Positions 39,813-49,380 of a stretch of 56,905 nucleotides of DNA are shown here, one piece after another. Every line of letters begins with the position of its first letter. Position 1 is the first letter of the stretch. This DNA comes from Chthoniobacteraceae bacterium. GTDB taxonomy: Bacteria; Verrucomicrobiota; Verrucomicrobiia; Chthoniobacterales; Chthoniobacteraceae. Location of the stretch: positions 1 to 56,905 of the forward strand of contig CANJPY010000021.1 of the NCBI GenBank assembly GCA_947476255.1, given 5' to 3'. Below the pieces are notes generated by a model. The model was not told the origin of the DNA and made no database searches. It saw only the letters and a list, made by a program, of their open reading frames with translations. A program made the translations under genes and the position numbers.

Positions 39813-40079
39813 GTGGACACTCCTCCCCCTTCTCTCGTTAAAAAGTTTGCAATCGCTGGGTTGATTCTGGCGGAGATCTACATGGTCTTCACTGTGGCCA
39901 GCCCCCGCCTCAAGGGAGTCGACATCCCAACGGCCGCCATCGCCTTCCGCATCGTGGCCATGGCGTTTTTCTTCGGCCCCTTTGGGCTCGCCATCGGCAC
40001 CGGAGTCGGCCTCCTCGCGGACAGTGCCTTGCGGGCCCTCAAAGGCAGCGCCAAAAAAACGGCGCCTCCGGAGGTCTAA
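39813..40079 (+). CDS. Small two-helix membrane protein, function unknown
   Basis: The protein has 88 residues from a GTG start. Two hydrophobic segments (IAGLILAEIYMVFTVA and AAIAFRIVAMAFFFGPFGLAIGTGVGLLA) are followed by a basic tail. No family was recognised. It is divergent from the TPR lipoprotein gene and convergent with the next gene. Confidence 0.5.
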   Translation: MDTPPPSLVKKFAIAGLILAEIYMVFTVASPRLKGVDIPTAAIAFRIVAMAFFFGPFGLAIGTGVGLLADSALRALKGSAKKTAPPEV

Positions 40080-40098
40080 CCGGCTGCCCTGCGTCGGC

Positions 40099-40563
40099 TC
40101 ATTTTTGGGGAACCGATTCCAGAGTAAACGTTCCCTCGTCGTACTTCGAAGAGTACCTCGTAGAAAAAACACTCCCATCCATCGTCCCCGAGTAAGTGTA
40201 GACTCCACCTCCCACACAGGATTTGAGGTCATGCTGACCGCTCAGAAAAAGCCGCCTGCCCTTCGGTTCCGCGCGCAGAGCCACCGGATAGGCGGTGGTG
40301 AAGCCATGCCAACCCGCTTCAAAAAAGACCTCGCACTGCCCGTCTTTTGGCGCCCCAGACACAGCGCGCAAACGCCCGCCGGCCCCATGTTTCTCGCTAT
40401 GCCAGCGCCCCTGCCACCGCTGAGTGCTCCTCTGGGTGGCCTCTTGGGCATTTTGTGCCTCCGCACGTTTCCAGGCTTTTTCAAACTTTGGAGAAATGCA
40501 GCTGCTCAGGCCACAACCCCAAAAAAACAGAATAAAGTAACGCACTTGTAAACACATAAGCAC
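40099..40563 (-). CDS. Small lipoprotein, function unknown
   Basis: The protein has 154 residues. The N-terminus [13 protein letters not shown] looks like a lipobox signal (Cys22). The rest is beta-rich with repeated WxGRW and [16 protein letters not shown] segments, suggesting a small beta-barrel or lipocalin-like fold. No family was recognised. Confidence 0.55.
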   Translation of the reverse strand: MLMCLQVRYFILFFWGCGLSSCISPKFEKAWKRAEAQNAQEATQRSTQRWQGRWHSEKHGAGGRLRAVSGAPKDGQCEVFFEAGWHGFTTAYPVALRAEPKGRRLFLSGQHDLKSCVGGGVYTYSGTMDGSVFSTRYSSKYDEGTFTLESVPQK

Positions 40564-40693
40564 ACCCGGAACCTACAACCTCCGTCGCAAATAGACAACG
40601 ACCGATACCCTGAGAAAAAAGCCGATCCTTTCCCTCTTTCCCCGCCGTTCCCTCCCGCTGGCGGGCGCGCCCGCCCCAGATTCCGCGCACGCG

Positions 40694-40723
40694 TTGACTT
40701 TCCCAGAGACAAACCGTTAGACT
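40694..40723 (+). promoter_or_regulatory. Possible sigma70-type promoter of the fused phosphatase-rpiB-glyA gene
   Basis: TTGACT (40694-40699) and TAGACT (40718-40723) are spaced 18 bases apart and end 27 bases before the ATG. It is a motif match in the right place and nothing more. Confidence 0.4.
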
Positions 40724-40749
40724 CTCCAACTTATTCGTCCTTTTTATTC

Positions 40750-42954
40750 ATGAGTCACAAGGCGGCCAAACGCATCCTCTTCGTCTGCACGGGAAACACC
40801 TGCCGCAGCCCCATGGCCGAAGCTCTCCTCCGTCACGCCACCAAAGGACGCGTGGACCTCGAAGTTGCTTCCGCAGGCGTGCACGCGGTGTCCAATCAAC
40901 CGGCCAGTTCCCAGTCCATAGAGGCCTGCGCCCAAATGGGGGTGGTTCTTTCCAAACACCGCTCTCAACAACTCACAGACGCGCTTGCGGAATGGGCGAC
41001 CCATATTTTCTGCATGACCGCCGGGCACCGCGATGCTCTCGAAGATGAATTTCCCGCCGTCGCTCGCAAAGCCCATCTCGTCTGCGAATTCGACGCCACT
41101 CTCCCCACTCAAGTCCCAGATCCCTTCGGTCAGGGACTCCCCATCTACCTCAAAACCAGGGAAACGCTTCGCCAAGCAATCCCTTCCCTTCTGCGCTTCA
41201 TTGATTCCAAACCCATGAGTGATTCAGCCACCCTGCCTTCCCCCTCCGCGTCCGAACTTCAATCCCGCACCCTCCGCGTCGCCATAGGCGCCGACCACGG
41301 CGCGCTCGACCTCAAGAAAGCCGTCCACGACTGCCTCTCTCGCAAAGGCCATGCCGTCTCCGACTTCGGCACCAGCGGCACCGAAAGTGTCGACTACCCG
41401 GATTTTGCGCAGGCGGTGGGCAATGCGGTGAGCGCTGGAGAATCGGATTTCGGCATTCTCATGTGCACCAGCGGCATCGGCATGAGCATTGCCGCCAATC
41501 GCTTTCCCCACATACGCGCAGCGCTTGTCGCCAACGCGGATGACGCCCGCCTCTCCCGCCGCCACAACAATGCCAACGTGTTGTGCCTCGGAGCCAACCA
41601 CGTTGATACGACCGCAGTCGCCCGCATTGTCGACGCCTTCCTCACCACCGCCTTCGAGGGGGGCCGCCATGAGAGACGCATCGAAAAATTGGAACACCTT
41701 GGCACAGGCGCCACCTCCAATGCGGCGCTCTCGGAAACCGATCCCCAAATCTTCACGGCAATCCAATCTGAAGCCCTGCGCCAGTTCGAAAACATCGAGT
41801 TGATCGCCTCCGAAAATTTCACGTCTCGCGCGGTGATGGAGGCCCAAGGCTCCTGTCTGACCAACAAGTATGCCGAGGGCTATCCGGGCCGCCGCTGGTA
41901 CGGTGGCTGCGAAAACGTGGATGTAGTTGAACAACTTGCCATTGACCGTGCCAAAGAACTCTTTGGCGCGGAACACGCCAATGTCCAGCCACATTCCGGT
42001 TCCCAAGCCAACATGGCCGTGTACTTCTCCGTGCTCCAAACCGGCGACCGCCTCCTCACCATGGATCTCAACCATGGCGGACATCTCACCCACGGCAACA
42101 AGGCGAATTTCTCAGGCCGGCTCTTCGAAATCGTTCACTACGGCGTTTCGCCCGACAACGAACGGATCGATTACGACGCCCTCGCCAAGACCGCCCTCGA
42201 AGTGAAACCCAAAATGATCACCGCAGGCGCCAGCGCCTACCCAAGAATCATCGACTTCGAGCGCATGCGCGCCATAGCGGATTCCGTGGGGGCTTATCTC
42301 TTTGTGGACATGGCGCATATCGCAGGCCTCGTGGCGGGAGGCGTGCATCCCTCCCCTGTTCCCATGGCGGACTTCGTCACCACCACGACGCATAAAAGCC
42401 TCCGCGGCCCCCGCAGCGGCCTCATCCTCTGCAAGGCCAAATACGCCAAAGCCGTCGACTCCCAAGTCTTCCCCGGCTGCCAAGGCGGGCCGCTGGAACA
42501 CGTCATAGCTGCGAAAGCCGTCTGCTTCCTCGAAGCCTTGAAGCCCGACTTCAAAACCTACTCCGCCCAGGTCGTCAGCAACGCCAAGGCGCTTTCCGCA
42601 CGCCTCGCGCACCACGGCTACAGAATCGTCTCCGGCGGCACTGACAACCATGTAATGCTCGTGGACCTGCGCCCCAAACACCTCAACGGCAAGCAAGCGC
42701 AGGAGGCCTTGGATCATGCAGGCATCACCGTCAACAAAAACGGCATCCCCTTCGACACCGAAAAAATCACGCTCGGCGGTGGCATCCGCATTGGCACCCC
42801 GGCCGTCACAACCCGCGGGATGAAGGAGGAGGAAATGATGGAAATCGCAGACCTCATCCACCGGGCTCTGAGCCAAATTGCAGACCCTGCCGCACTCCAT
42901 GCCGTCAGGGACACGGTGCGCCAACTCACCCGCCGCTTTCCGCTGCCAGGTTAG
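40750..42954 (+). CDS. Three-enzyme fusion: LMW protein phosphatase, ribose-5-phosphate isomerase B, serine hydroxymethyltransferase
   Basis: One unbroken frame of 734 residues. Residues 1-152 are a low-molecular-weight phosphatase with CTGNTCR (Cys13, Thr17) and a DPF loop. Residues 174-318 are Rpi[12 protein letters not shown] and Cys239 in MCTSGIGM. Residues 331-734 are serine hydroxymethyltransferase with [25 protein letters not shown] and PLP-Lys549 in [13 protein letters not shown]. All three active sites look intact. In Bacillus the separate genes ywlE, rpiB and glyA are near neighbours in this same order. Thr17 matches the residue that marks YwlE as a protein-arginine phosphatase rather than a tyrosine phosphatase. 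zwf and opcA follow, linking pentose phosphate and one-carbon metabolism. Confidence 0.9.
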   Translation: MSHKAAKRILFVCTGNTCRSPMAEALLRHATKGRVDLEVASAGVHAVSNQPASSQSIEACAQMGVVLSKHRSQQLTDALAEWATHIFCMTAGHRDALEDEFPAVARKAHLVCEFDATLPTQVPDPFGQGLPIYLKTRETLRQAIPSLLRFIDSKPMSDSATLPSPSASELQSRTLRVAIGADHGALDLKKAVHDCLSRKGHAVSDFGTSGTESVDYPDFAQAVGNAVSAGESDFGILMCTSGIGMSIAANRFPHIRAALVANADDARLSRRHNNANVLCLGANHVDTTAVARIVDAFLTTAFEGGRHERRIEKLEHLGTGATSNAALSETDPQIFTAIQSEALRQFENIELIASENFTSRAVMEAQGSCLTNKYAEGYPGRRWYGGCENVDVVEQLAIDRAKELFGAEHANVQPHSGSQANMAVYFSVLQTGDRLLTMDLNHGGHLTHGNKANFSGRLFEIVHYGVSPDNERIDYDALAKTALEVKPKMITAGASAYPRIIDFERMRAIADSVGAYLFVDMAHIAGLVAGGVHPSPVPMADFVTTTTHKSLRGPRSGLILCKAKYAKAVDSQVFPGCQGGPLEHVIAAKAVCFLEALKPDFKTYSAQVVSNAKALSARLAHHGYRIVSGGTDNHVMLVDLRPKHLNGKQAQEALDHAGITVNKNGIPFDTEKITLGGGIRIGTPAVTTRGMKEEEMMEIADLIHRALSQIADPAALHAVRDTVRQLTRRFPLPG

Positions 42955-43078
42955 TCGCACTGGGTCCACACAGCCAGGCTGTCCCCCCCTCCCCCAGCCT
43001 GTCCTCGGCATTTCTCCTATCAAACACAAGCCATTTCTCGTTGCTGTGCTAGCAACGCCCCGCTAACACTCCAACATC

Positions 43079-44623
43079 GTGAACGCCTCATCTTCGCCGG
43101 CCCTGAACCCTCTCAAAGAAGGTCTCTCCAACCGCCCTCTTCCCCGCCCCTGCAATGTCGTCATTTTCGGCGCCTCGGGTGATTTGACATCCCGGAAGCT
43201 CATCCCTGCTCTTTACAATCTGGAGGCTGACGGAGATCTGCCTGCGACCACACGCATCACCGGCTTTGCACGCAGACCCAAGACGGACGAAACATTCCGC
43301 ACCGAACTCGGCGCAGCGCTGACCAACTTCTCAAGATCCGGCAAACAGGAAGACATTTGGCAGGATTTCTCGCCGCGGGTGCACTATCACCAAAGCGAAT
43401 TCAGCAATGGCGAAGGCTACAAGGAGTTGGCGCAGAAACTCGACAAGTTTGACGCAGAAAACGGCACCGCGGGAAACCGGTTGTTTTACCTCAGTGTTGG
43501 GCCGAGTGAATTTGAGGGCATTCTCGGCAAACTTGCGGAGTACGGCTTGAACAAAACCCGCGAAGGCGCCTGGGCGCGTGTCATTGTCGAAAAACCTTTT
43601 GGCCATGACCGCTCCACCGCCCACGCACTGAACGAAAAAGTCAGCCACGTCTTTGCAGAACAAGACACCTACCGAATTGACCACTATCTGGGCAAAGAAA
43701 CGGCCCAGAACATCATGGTGTTGCGGTTCGCAAACTCCATTTTCGAACCGCTCTGGAACCACCGCTACATCGACCACATTCAAATCACGGCCGCCGAACC
43801 CATGGGCGTTGAAGCGCGGGGGCCTTATTACGAATCTTCTGGCGCACTGCGCGACATGTGTCAAAACCACCTGACGCAGATCCTCTGCCTCGTCGCCATG
43901 GAGCCCCCCACCGACCTGAGCGCAGACAGCGTCCGCGATGAAAAACTCAAGGTCGTGCGCGCCCTTCGCAAATACACCCCGTCCGAGGTGGCCCAAAATG
44001 TGGTCCGCGCCCAGTACACTGCGGGGGCGATTTCAGGAAAAGAGGTTCTGGGATACCGCGCCGAAGACCGCGTCAGTCCCCAATCCCAGACCGAAACCTA
44101 CGTGGCCTTCCGCGCCTTCGTCGACAATTGGCGCTGGGATGGGGTGCCATTTTACGTCCGTGTCGGCAAACGCATGCCTAAACACGGCACGGAAATCGCC
44201 ATCTATTTCAAAGACACCCCGGGCGTTCTCTTCAACGCGCAGCAGGCTGGCCTCGGGCCCAATGTGCTCGTCATCCGCATCCAGCCTGACGAAGGCATTT
44301 CGCTCAGAATCCAATCCAAGCGCCCGGGTTCACAACTCGCCATCGAACCCGTCAAAATGGATTTCCACTACAAGACAAGCTTTGGAAAACCCAGTCCCGA
44401 AGCCTACGAGCGCCTCTTGCTGGACGCCATGTCCGGAGACGCAACCCTCTTCGCCCGCCGCGATGAAGTCGATGCAGCCTGGACCTTCATCGATTGCATC
44501 GAAGATGCCTGGCACAAAAACCCCGTTCCGCCAGCAATGGCCGAGTACCCTGCAGGGTCCTGGGGCCCCAAAGAAGCCGACGACCTCCTCGCCAAAGACG
44601 GACGCTCCTGGCGCCGCCTCTAA
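43079..44623 (+). CDS. zwf: Glucose-6-phosphate 1-dehydrogenase
   Basis: The protein has 514 residues from a GTG start; the first 25 residues are an extra, Pro/Ser-rich leader. The NADP site GASGDLTSRKL, the active-site RIDHYLGKE and the later VRVGKRM are as in bacterial Zwf. It oxidises glucose 6-phosphate to 6-phosphogluconolactone with NADP. It is followed by opcA, 26 bases later. Confidence 0.96.
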   Translation: MNASSSPALNPLKEGLSNRPLPRPCNVVIFGASGDLTSRKLIPALYNLEADGDLPATTRITGFARRPKTDETFRTELGAALTNFSRSGKQEDIWQDFSPRVHYHQSEFSNGEGYKELAQKLDKFDAENGTAGNRLFYLSVGPSEFEGILGKLAEYGLNKTREGAWARVIVEKPFGHDRSTAHALNEKVSHVFAEQDTYRIDHYLGKETAQNIMVLRFANSIFEPLWNHRYIDHIQITAAEPMGVEARGPYYESSGALRDMCQNHLTQILCLVAMEPPTDLSADSVRDEKLKVVRALRKYTPSEVAQNVVRAQYTAGAISGKEVLGYRAEDRVSPQSQTETYVAFRAFVDNWRWDGVPFYVRVGKRMPKHGTEIAIYFKDTPGVLFNAQQAGLGPNVLVIRIQPDEGISLRIQSKRPGSQLAIEPVKMDFHYKTSFGKPSPEAYERLLLDAMSGDATLFARRDEVDAAWTFIDCIEDAWHKNPVPPAMAEYPAGSWGPKEADDLLAKDGRSWRRL

Positions 44624-44649
44624 CTCGAGCCCCTTAAACGGCCCTTTTC

Positions 44650-45696
44650 ATGGCATTTGACCCCTCTTCCCTTGGGCTCCCAGTCGAGTTGAGCCAGATC
44701 TCCCGGACCCTCAACTCCCTCTGGGATGGGCCCGAGCAGCGCACCCGCGCGTGCCTGCTCAATCTCGTCGTCTTTTCCCAAGGCGCCGAAAATCTCGCGG
44801 CCAATACCGAGCTTATCTCAAAGTTTGTCCGCAACCACGCCTGCCGGGCTATCCTGCTGGGAAACTCGCCGTTGGCCAAAGCGCAGAAGGCCTCTGCCTG
44901 GATCCAAGCGCACTGCCATATGACCAAGGCGGGCGCCCAGGAAATTTGCAGCGAGCAGATTACGCTCCTTGCCGAAGGCCTCTCCCAAAACACAGTGGCC
45001 AACATGATCATGGCCAATCTGGACTATGATCTTCCTCTTAACCTCTGGTGGCAGGGCGATTTGCCTGAAAACACGGACTCTCCTCTGTGGCAGCGCGTCG
45101 ACAAGCTCATCATTGACAGCCTCGACTGGCACAATCCCGCAGACAACCTCCTCCGCCTCTCACAGATCCGCGCCCATTACGGAACCCGACTAACACTGGC
45201 AGATCTTAATTGGACCCGCACCTTGAGCCTCCGCCAGGCGGTCGCCCTCAGCTTTGACCTTCCCGCACTGCAACGAGACCTCGCAAGCATCGATCGACTG
45301 GAAATCTACCACGCCCCCGATGCCAAATTAACAGCCCTGCTGCTCACAGGTTGGTTTGCAGCGCAGTTGTCTTGGCAACGAGCTGCAGGAAACGGCTCTG
45401 CACTTCACTTCGTCTCTCCAACCGGCGCCAAAATCGCCTGCGTCTTCGTTGAAACTCACGGGGAAGCAATCAGCGCTGTCACCCTCGGCTCCGAGAGCTC
45501 CAGGCTCTCGCTCCAGCGCGAAAAAGGCTCTCCGCTGCTCACGGCTACAGCGACATCCTCCGAGGGCTCGACCGTCGCTCATTTCCCGGGCGGAAGCGGC
45601 GATTCGATCAGTCTCTTGAACGAAGAAATGATGCCCGGCACCCAGCACAAAGTTTATTTAAAAGCCCTGAAGACCCTGGGGACGCTGCTTTCGTAA
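44650..45696 (+). CDS. opcA: Glucose-6-phosphate dehydrogenase assembly protein OpcA
   Basis: The protein has 348 residues. The N-terminal part (RTLNSLWD...RACLLNLVVF), the middle DLPLNLWWQGDLP and RLSQIRAHYG follow the OpcA pattern. In cyanobacteria and actinobacteria OpcA activates or assembles Zwf under redox control. Direct linkage to zwf supports the call. The redox cysteines of the cyanobacterial form cannot be judged here. Confidence 0.85.
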   Translation: MAFDPSSLGLPVELSQISRTLNSLWDGPEQRTRACLLNLVVFSQGAENLAANTELISKFVRNHACRAILLGNSPLAKAQKASAWIQAHCHMTKAGAQEICSEQITLLAEGLSQNTVANMIMANLDYDLPLNLWWQGDLPENTDSPLWQRVDKLIIDSLDWHNPADNLLRLSQIRAHYGTRLTLADLNWTRTLSLRQAVALSFDLPALQRDLASIDRLEIYHAPDAKLTALLLTGWFAAQLSWQRAAGNGSALHFVSPTGAKIACVFVETHGEAISAVTLGSESSRLSLQREKGSPLLTATATSSEGSTVAHFPGGSGDSISLLNEEMMPGTQHKVYLKALKTLGTLLS

Positions 45697-45715
45697 GCAG
45701 TAAAAGGGGTTTTGC

Positions 45716-46624
45716 GTGAGCAAAGTGGTGACAATCGAACTTCCCGCAGACGTTTTGGAAGTTGCCCAGATTTCAAAGGATGAGGTCCGCTTGGAAAGCG
45801 CCGTAGCTTTTTACAAAGCAAAACGCCTTTCCTTGGGCCGGGCCGCTGAACTGGCTGGTTTGGCCCTGCCATCATTCATGGACGCATTAGCCGACCGCCG
45901 TGTTGGACTGCATTACGGACCGCAAGAAGTCAGCGAAGAGGCCCGTGCACTCGCACCACATCCCAGAGCTCCATCCATCGCAGAAGCCCCAACGGTGGCT
46001 GGGGTCGATGTCGGCGGTCCAAGCAAAGGCTTTCACGCCGTCACCCTTTCCAACGGCCGCTTTACCCCGAAACACTTCAAGGAAGCAGAAGCGGCGTACA
46101 AATGGATTTTGGAAGTAAAAGCAACGATTATTGCCATTGATGCCCCTTGCCGGTGGGCCGTATCTGGCAGGTCCCGCCTTGCGGAGCGGGAACTGGCGCT
46201 TCACGGAAAACCGATCCAGTGCTTCAAAACGCCAGCGCGAACCTCCGCGGCAGGGAACCCATTTTACGGCTGGGTGTTCAACGGAGAGACACTCTACGAG
46301 CGTTTGAGCGCGTCGCATGATTTATTCGATGGCTCCCAAAAAAACGGACCCATTGTTTTCGAAACCTTTCCCCACGCAGTGGCGTGCGCGCTGGCGGGTC
46401 GCGTCATCCCTGCGAGCCCGAAAGGCCTCATTCGCAGGAGATCGTTAAGCGAGCAGGGCTTTGATGTCGGGCCGCTTGCCAACATCGATTTTGTCGACGC
46501 CGCCTTGTGTGCTCTGACCGCCCTGCAATTTCATCTGGGACTGACGACGGCTTTTGGCGACTCCAGAGAGGGCTTCATTGTTGTCCCCCGTTGCACGACA
46601 AAGCAGCTCCCTCTGCTCATTTAG
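45716..46624 (+). CDS. UPF0175-DUF429 fusion protein
   Basis: The protein has 302 residues from GTG 45716, which follows the sequence AAGGGG. Residues 1-75 match UPF0175: VTIELPADVLEV, ESAVAFYKAKRLSLGRAAELAGL, and the ending VGLHYG. That family is antitoxin-like with a helix-turn-helix. Residues 95-300 match DUF429, a predicted RNase H-fold nuclease: VAGVDVGGPSKGFHAV (first Asp strand), IIAIDAP, FETFPHA and DFVDAALCALTAL (last Asp). The four acidic positions expected for an RNase H fold look present. The combination of antitoxin and nuclease in one chain is uncommon. It is 19 bases after opcA. Confidence 0.8.
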   Translation: MSKVVTIELPADVLEVAQISKDEVRLESAVAFYKAKRLSLGRAAELAGLALPSFMDALADRRVGLHYGPQEVSEEARALAPHPRAPSIAEAPTVAGVDVGGPSKGFHAVTLSNGRFTPKHFKEAEAAYKWILEVKATIIAIDAPCRWAVSGRSRLAERELALHGKPIQCFKTPARTSAAGNPFYGWVFNGETLYERLSASHDLFDGSQKNGPIVFETFPHAVACALAGRVIPASPKGLIRRRSLSEQGFDVGPLANIDFVDAALCALTALQFHLGLTTAFGDSREGFIVVPRCTTKQLPLLI

Positions 46625-46727
46625 CCTCGTGAGCAGACTCTGTCTCCCACCCTGTTTGTCTCCGTCCACGCTCCGTCTGATTGATATGGGGTTGCAATTG
46701 TCAAAAGAGTCATTTAACAAATTTTCA

Positions 46728-47330
46728 ATGAAATTCGCCCCTCGCTTGCTAGCTATCGGTTTCGCAATTAGCCTTTCTGCATGTGCAACCCAACTCCCCC
46801 CTGTTGACTTTGGAGTTGGAGCTGTTGGTACTTCCCACCACAAGATTAACGCCGAACTAAAAACGGTGACCGTTCAAGTGGCTCCAAAGAACACGCAAAA
46901 AGGTAAGGTTGCGATTCAATTGCTGGAAAGCGCCGGCACTCAAATGTCATCCGGGCAAGGAATCGTCAGTGCTTGGCAAAATTCGCTGCAAGATGCGATG
47001 GCCCGAAACGCGATTTTCAACGATTCCTCCACCACAAAACTTTCTCTTTCAGTGACCGTTCTGAAACTAGACGTGCCTTCTTTCGGAGCCGAATTTGAAA
47101 CTGAAACCATCGCGCGGTATGAGCTGATCAATCGCTCTAATGGTGATATTGTGTTCTCCTCAGACGTAGCATCAAAAGGTTCGTGTGCGATGTCCGAGGC
47201 GTTTATGGGGTTAATTCGAGCTAGAACCGCAGCATGCAATTCAGTTCGAGAAAACATCAAGCAATTCTTGAGGGAATTGGAGACGGTCAATCTGTCTAAG
47301 CCCATGTTCCCGTCCCAGTCGAAATTGTGA
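46728..47330 (+). CDS. Lipoprotein, function unknown
   Basis: The protein has 200 residues from ATG 46728, chosen because it gives a lipoprotein signal (LSAC, Cys19); in-frame starts at 46686 and 46554 lack one. The rest is a mixed alpha/beta domain (KLSLSVTVLKLDVPSF, TIARYELINRSNGDIVFSS). The sequence is poorer in G+C than neighbours, suggesting recent arrival. No family recognised. The next gene starts 3 bases after the stop. Confidence 0.65.
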   Translation: MKFAPRLLAIGFAISLSACATQLPPVDFGVGAVGTSHHKINAELKTVTVQVAPKNTQKGKVAIQLLESAGTQMSSGQGIVSAWQNSLQDAMARNAIFNDSSTTKLSLSVTVLKLDVPSFGAEFETETIARYELINRSNGDIVFSSDVASKGSCAMSEAFMGLIRARTAACNSVRENIKQFLRELETVNLSKPMFPSQSKL

Positions 47331-47333
47331 TAC

Positions 47334-47789
47334 ATGAAACTTTGGTCCGCATTTTTTTCTCTAGCCCTTCTTGCTGGATGTCAGACCAATATAAACTCTG
47401 ATTATTACAAGGCAACGTCTGTTGGATCAGTAAACCGCGCGGTAAAAGGAACGGTGATTAGTGTCCGTTCGGTTAAGGTTTATGACGACTCAGGCGTTGG
47501 GGCCTCCTCGGGAGCAACGTTAGGCGCCATCGGAGGTGCGAGCGCAGGGAACAGTTTGGCGGGTTCTGCGGCTTTGGCCGTAACGGGAGCAGTGGCTGGA
47601 GGATTAGCTGGCTCCGCTATAGAGCGTTCTTCCACAAGACAAGGAGCGTATGAGTATGTTGTCGAAGCCTCCAATGGCGCGCTCCTCACCGTCGTTCAAG
47701 GCGGACCCACTTATTTCAAGTCGGGCGAAGCGGTTCTAGTAATCTACGGGAACCCTTCACGAATTATTCCGCTCCAACAAAGCCATTAA
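47334..47789 (+). CDS. Glycine-zipper lipoprotein (SlyB-like)
   Basis: The protein has 151 residues. The lipobox is LLAGC (Cys16). A Gly/Ala-rich helical hairpin (ATLGAIGGASAGNSLAG, then TGAVAGGLAGSAIE) resembles the glycine-zipper 2TM domain of SlyB/Pcp outer-membrane lipoproteins, between small beta segments. It is paired with the preceding lipoprotein and has similar base composition. Confidence 0.72.
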   Translation: MKLWSAFFSLALLAGCQTNINSDYYKATSVGSVNRAVKGTVISVRSVKVYDDSGVGASSGATLGAIGGASAGNSLAGSAALAVTGAVAGGLAGSAIERSSTRQGAYEYVVEASNGALLTVVQGGPTYFKSGEAVLVIYGNPSRIIPLQQSH

Positions 47790-48013
47790 GGTCTGAGGGC
47801 TGCCAAGGGAGTCTTCCCTCCGCAAATTTCGGCGTTTTGTGTAGGACCAACGAATTCCGTTGAATGGGTGCCCAACACCCTTCCCTCAATGTTCGGACTA
47901 GCGGAGGCAGCAAAATCGTCTTCTCGACCAAATACGACGACGTTGAGAACCATCGCGACTTCACCATTGGGTGAATTCGGAAATTCCTCCCTCGCTCCTT
48001 CAGGACTACTCTG
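47790..48013. other. Intergenic region before the restriction locus, no gene seen
   Basis: With the hairpin that follows this makes a 309-base gap. Reading frames of 80-95 codons exist on the minus strand but show no family and no start signal. The gap marks the boundary between the lipoprotein pair and the defence island. Confidence 0.4.
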
Positions 48014-48045
48014 AGACTGGGGCTGCTTTGGGTGCACCCCAGTCT
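48014..48045 (+). terminator. Strong hairpin upstream of hsdM
   Basis: AGACTGGGG and CCCCAGTCT form a perfect 9-bp stem, with further TGC/GCA pairing inside, followed by TTCTC. It lies 53 bases before the hsdM ATG and may be the terminator of the lipoprotein transcript. Confidence 0.45.
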
Positions 48046-48098
48046 TTCTCGCACTTACGCGTTCCGTTCATTAATCTTCGCCAGACTTCCCCTCCCCG

Positions 48099-49379
48099 AT
48101 GGCCATCAAAAAATCCGAACTCTATTCCTCCCTCTCGTCCGGTTGCGACGAACTGCGCGGGGGGCATGGACGCCAGCCAATACAAGGACTACGTGCTCGT
48201 GCTCCTCTTCGTCAAATACGTCAGCGACAAGTACGCCGGCCGCGACGACGCCCTCATCTCCATCCCGGAGGGAGCCAACTTCGCCGACATGGTCGCCCTC
48301 AAGGGCAAACCCGACATCGGCGATCAGACCAACAAGCGCATTTTAGGCCCGCTCGCGCAGGAGAACCGGCTCTCCGACATGCCGGATTTCAACGACGCCA
48401 CGAAACTGGGCTCCGGCAAGGCAATGGTGGACCGCCTCTCCAACCTCATCGCCATCTTTGAGAATCCGGCCCTCGACTTCTCCAAAAACCGCGCCCACGG
48501 GGACGATATTCTGGGCGACGCCTACGAGTACCTCATACGCCCTTCGCCACAGAAAGCGGCAAGAGCAAGGGCCAGTTCTACACCCCCGCCGAAGTCTCGC
48601 GCATCATTGCCCGCATCCTGCGCATCCGCCACGCCTCGGTCACCAGCAACACCACCGTTTACGACCCCACCTGCGGCTCCGGTTCGCTCCTGCTCAAAGT
48701 CGGCGACGAGGCCAGCTACGGCCGGAACGTGAAGGTCCCCCTCTACGGTCAGGAGAAAGACTCCGCCAACTCCGGTCTGGCCTACATGAACATGGTCCTC
48801 CACAACCATGCCGAAGCCGAAATCAAACAGGGCAACACCCTCGCCAACCCGCTCTTCAAAGACGGCGACTCCCTCAAGACCTTTGACTACGTCGTCGCCA
48901 ACCTGCCCTTTTCCGACAAACGCTGAAGCACCGGCCTCGATCCCGACAACGACACGTTCCACCGCTTCGATCCGTACGGCGTCCCGCCCGCCAAACAGGC
49001 CGACTACGCCTATCTGATGCACATCGTCCGCTCGCTTAAGTCCACTGGCAAAGGCGCGTGTATTCTCCCGCATGGCGTCCTCTTTCGCGGCAACGCGGAG
49101 GCCGTCATCCGCGAGAACCTGCTCACCCGCGGCCTGATCAAGGCGGTCATCGGCCTTCCTGCCAACCTCTTTTACGGTACCGGCATTCCCGCCTGCATCA
49201 TCGTGTTGGACAAAGAGGACGCCGCCTCCCGCAAAGGCGTCTTCCTCGTCGACGCCTCCAAAGGGTTCATCAAGGACGGCAACAAGAACCGGCTTCGCGA
49301 ACAGGATATACACAAGATCGTGGACACCTTCGCCAGACAGGCCGAAGTCCCGCGCTATTCGAGTCGGGGGATGTTCTAA
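48099..49379 (+). pseudogene. hsdM: Broken hsdM: type I restriction-modification DNA methyltransferase
   Basis: Three lesions can be read. It begins MAIKKSELYSSL...CDELRG at 48099; a run of six G at 48159-48164 has one G too many and shifts the frame. The HsdM reading resumes as GGMDASQYKDYVLVLLF until about 48540 (GDAYEYLI), where one base is missing; the frame returns at TTC 48543 (FATESGKSKGQFYTPAEV). It then covers the SAM motif DPTCGSGSLLLK and the catalytic motif NLPFSDKR (NPPF-type), where a TGA at 48924-48926 replaces the usual Trp. The frame continues (STGLDPDND, GIPACIIVLDK) to a stop at 49379, short of the normal C-terminus. The product cannot be made as a whole. Confidence 0.88.
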
Positions 49380-49380
49380 A

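Noticed and set aside
47764-48054. Minus-strand frames of 83-96 codons between the lipoprotein gene and hsdM
   Set aside because: No recognisable domain or ribosome binding site, and the hairpin at 48014-48045 overlaps them.
48924-48926. TGA in hsdM read as a recoded Trp codon
   Set aside because: Genes elsewhere in the window end with TGA normally and prfB (RF2) is present; two frameshifts in the same gene point to decay instead.
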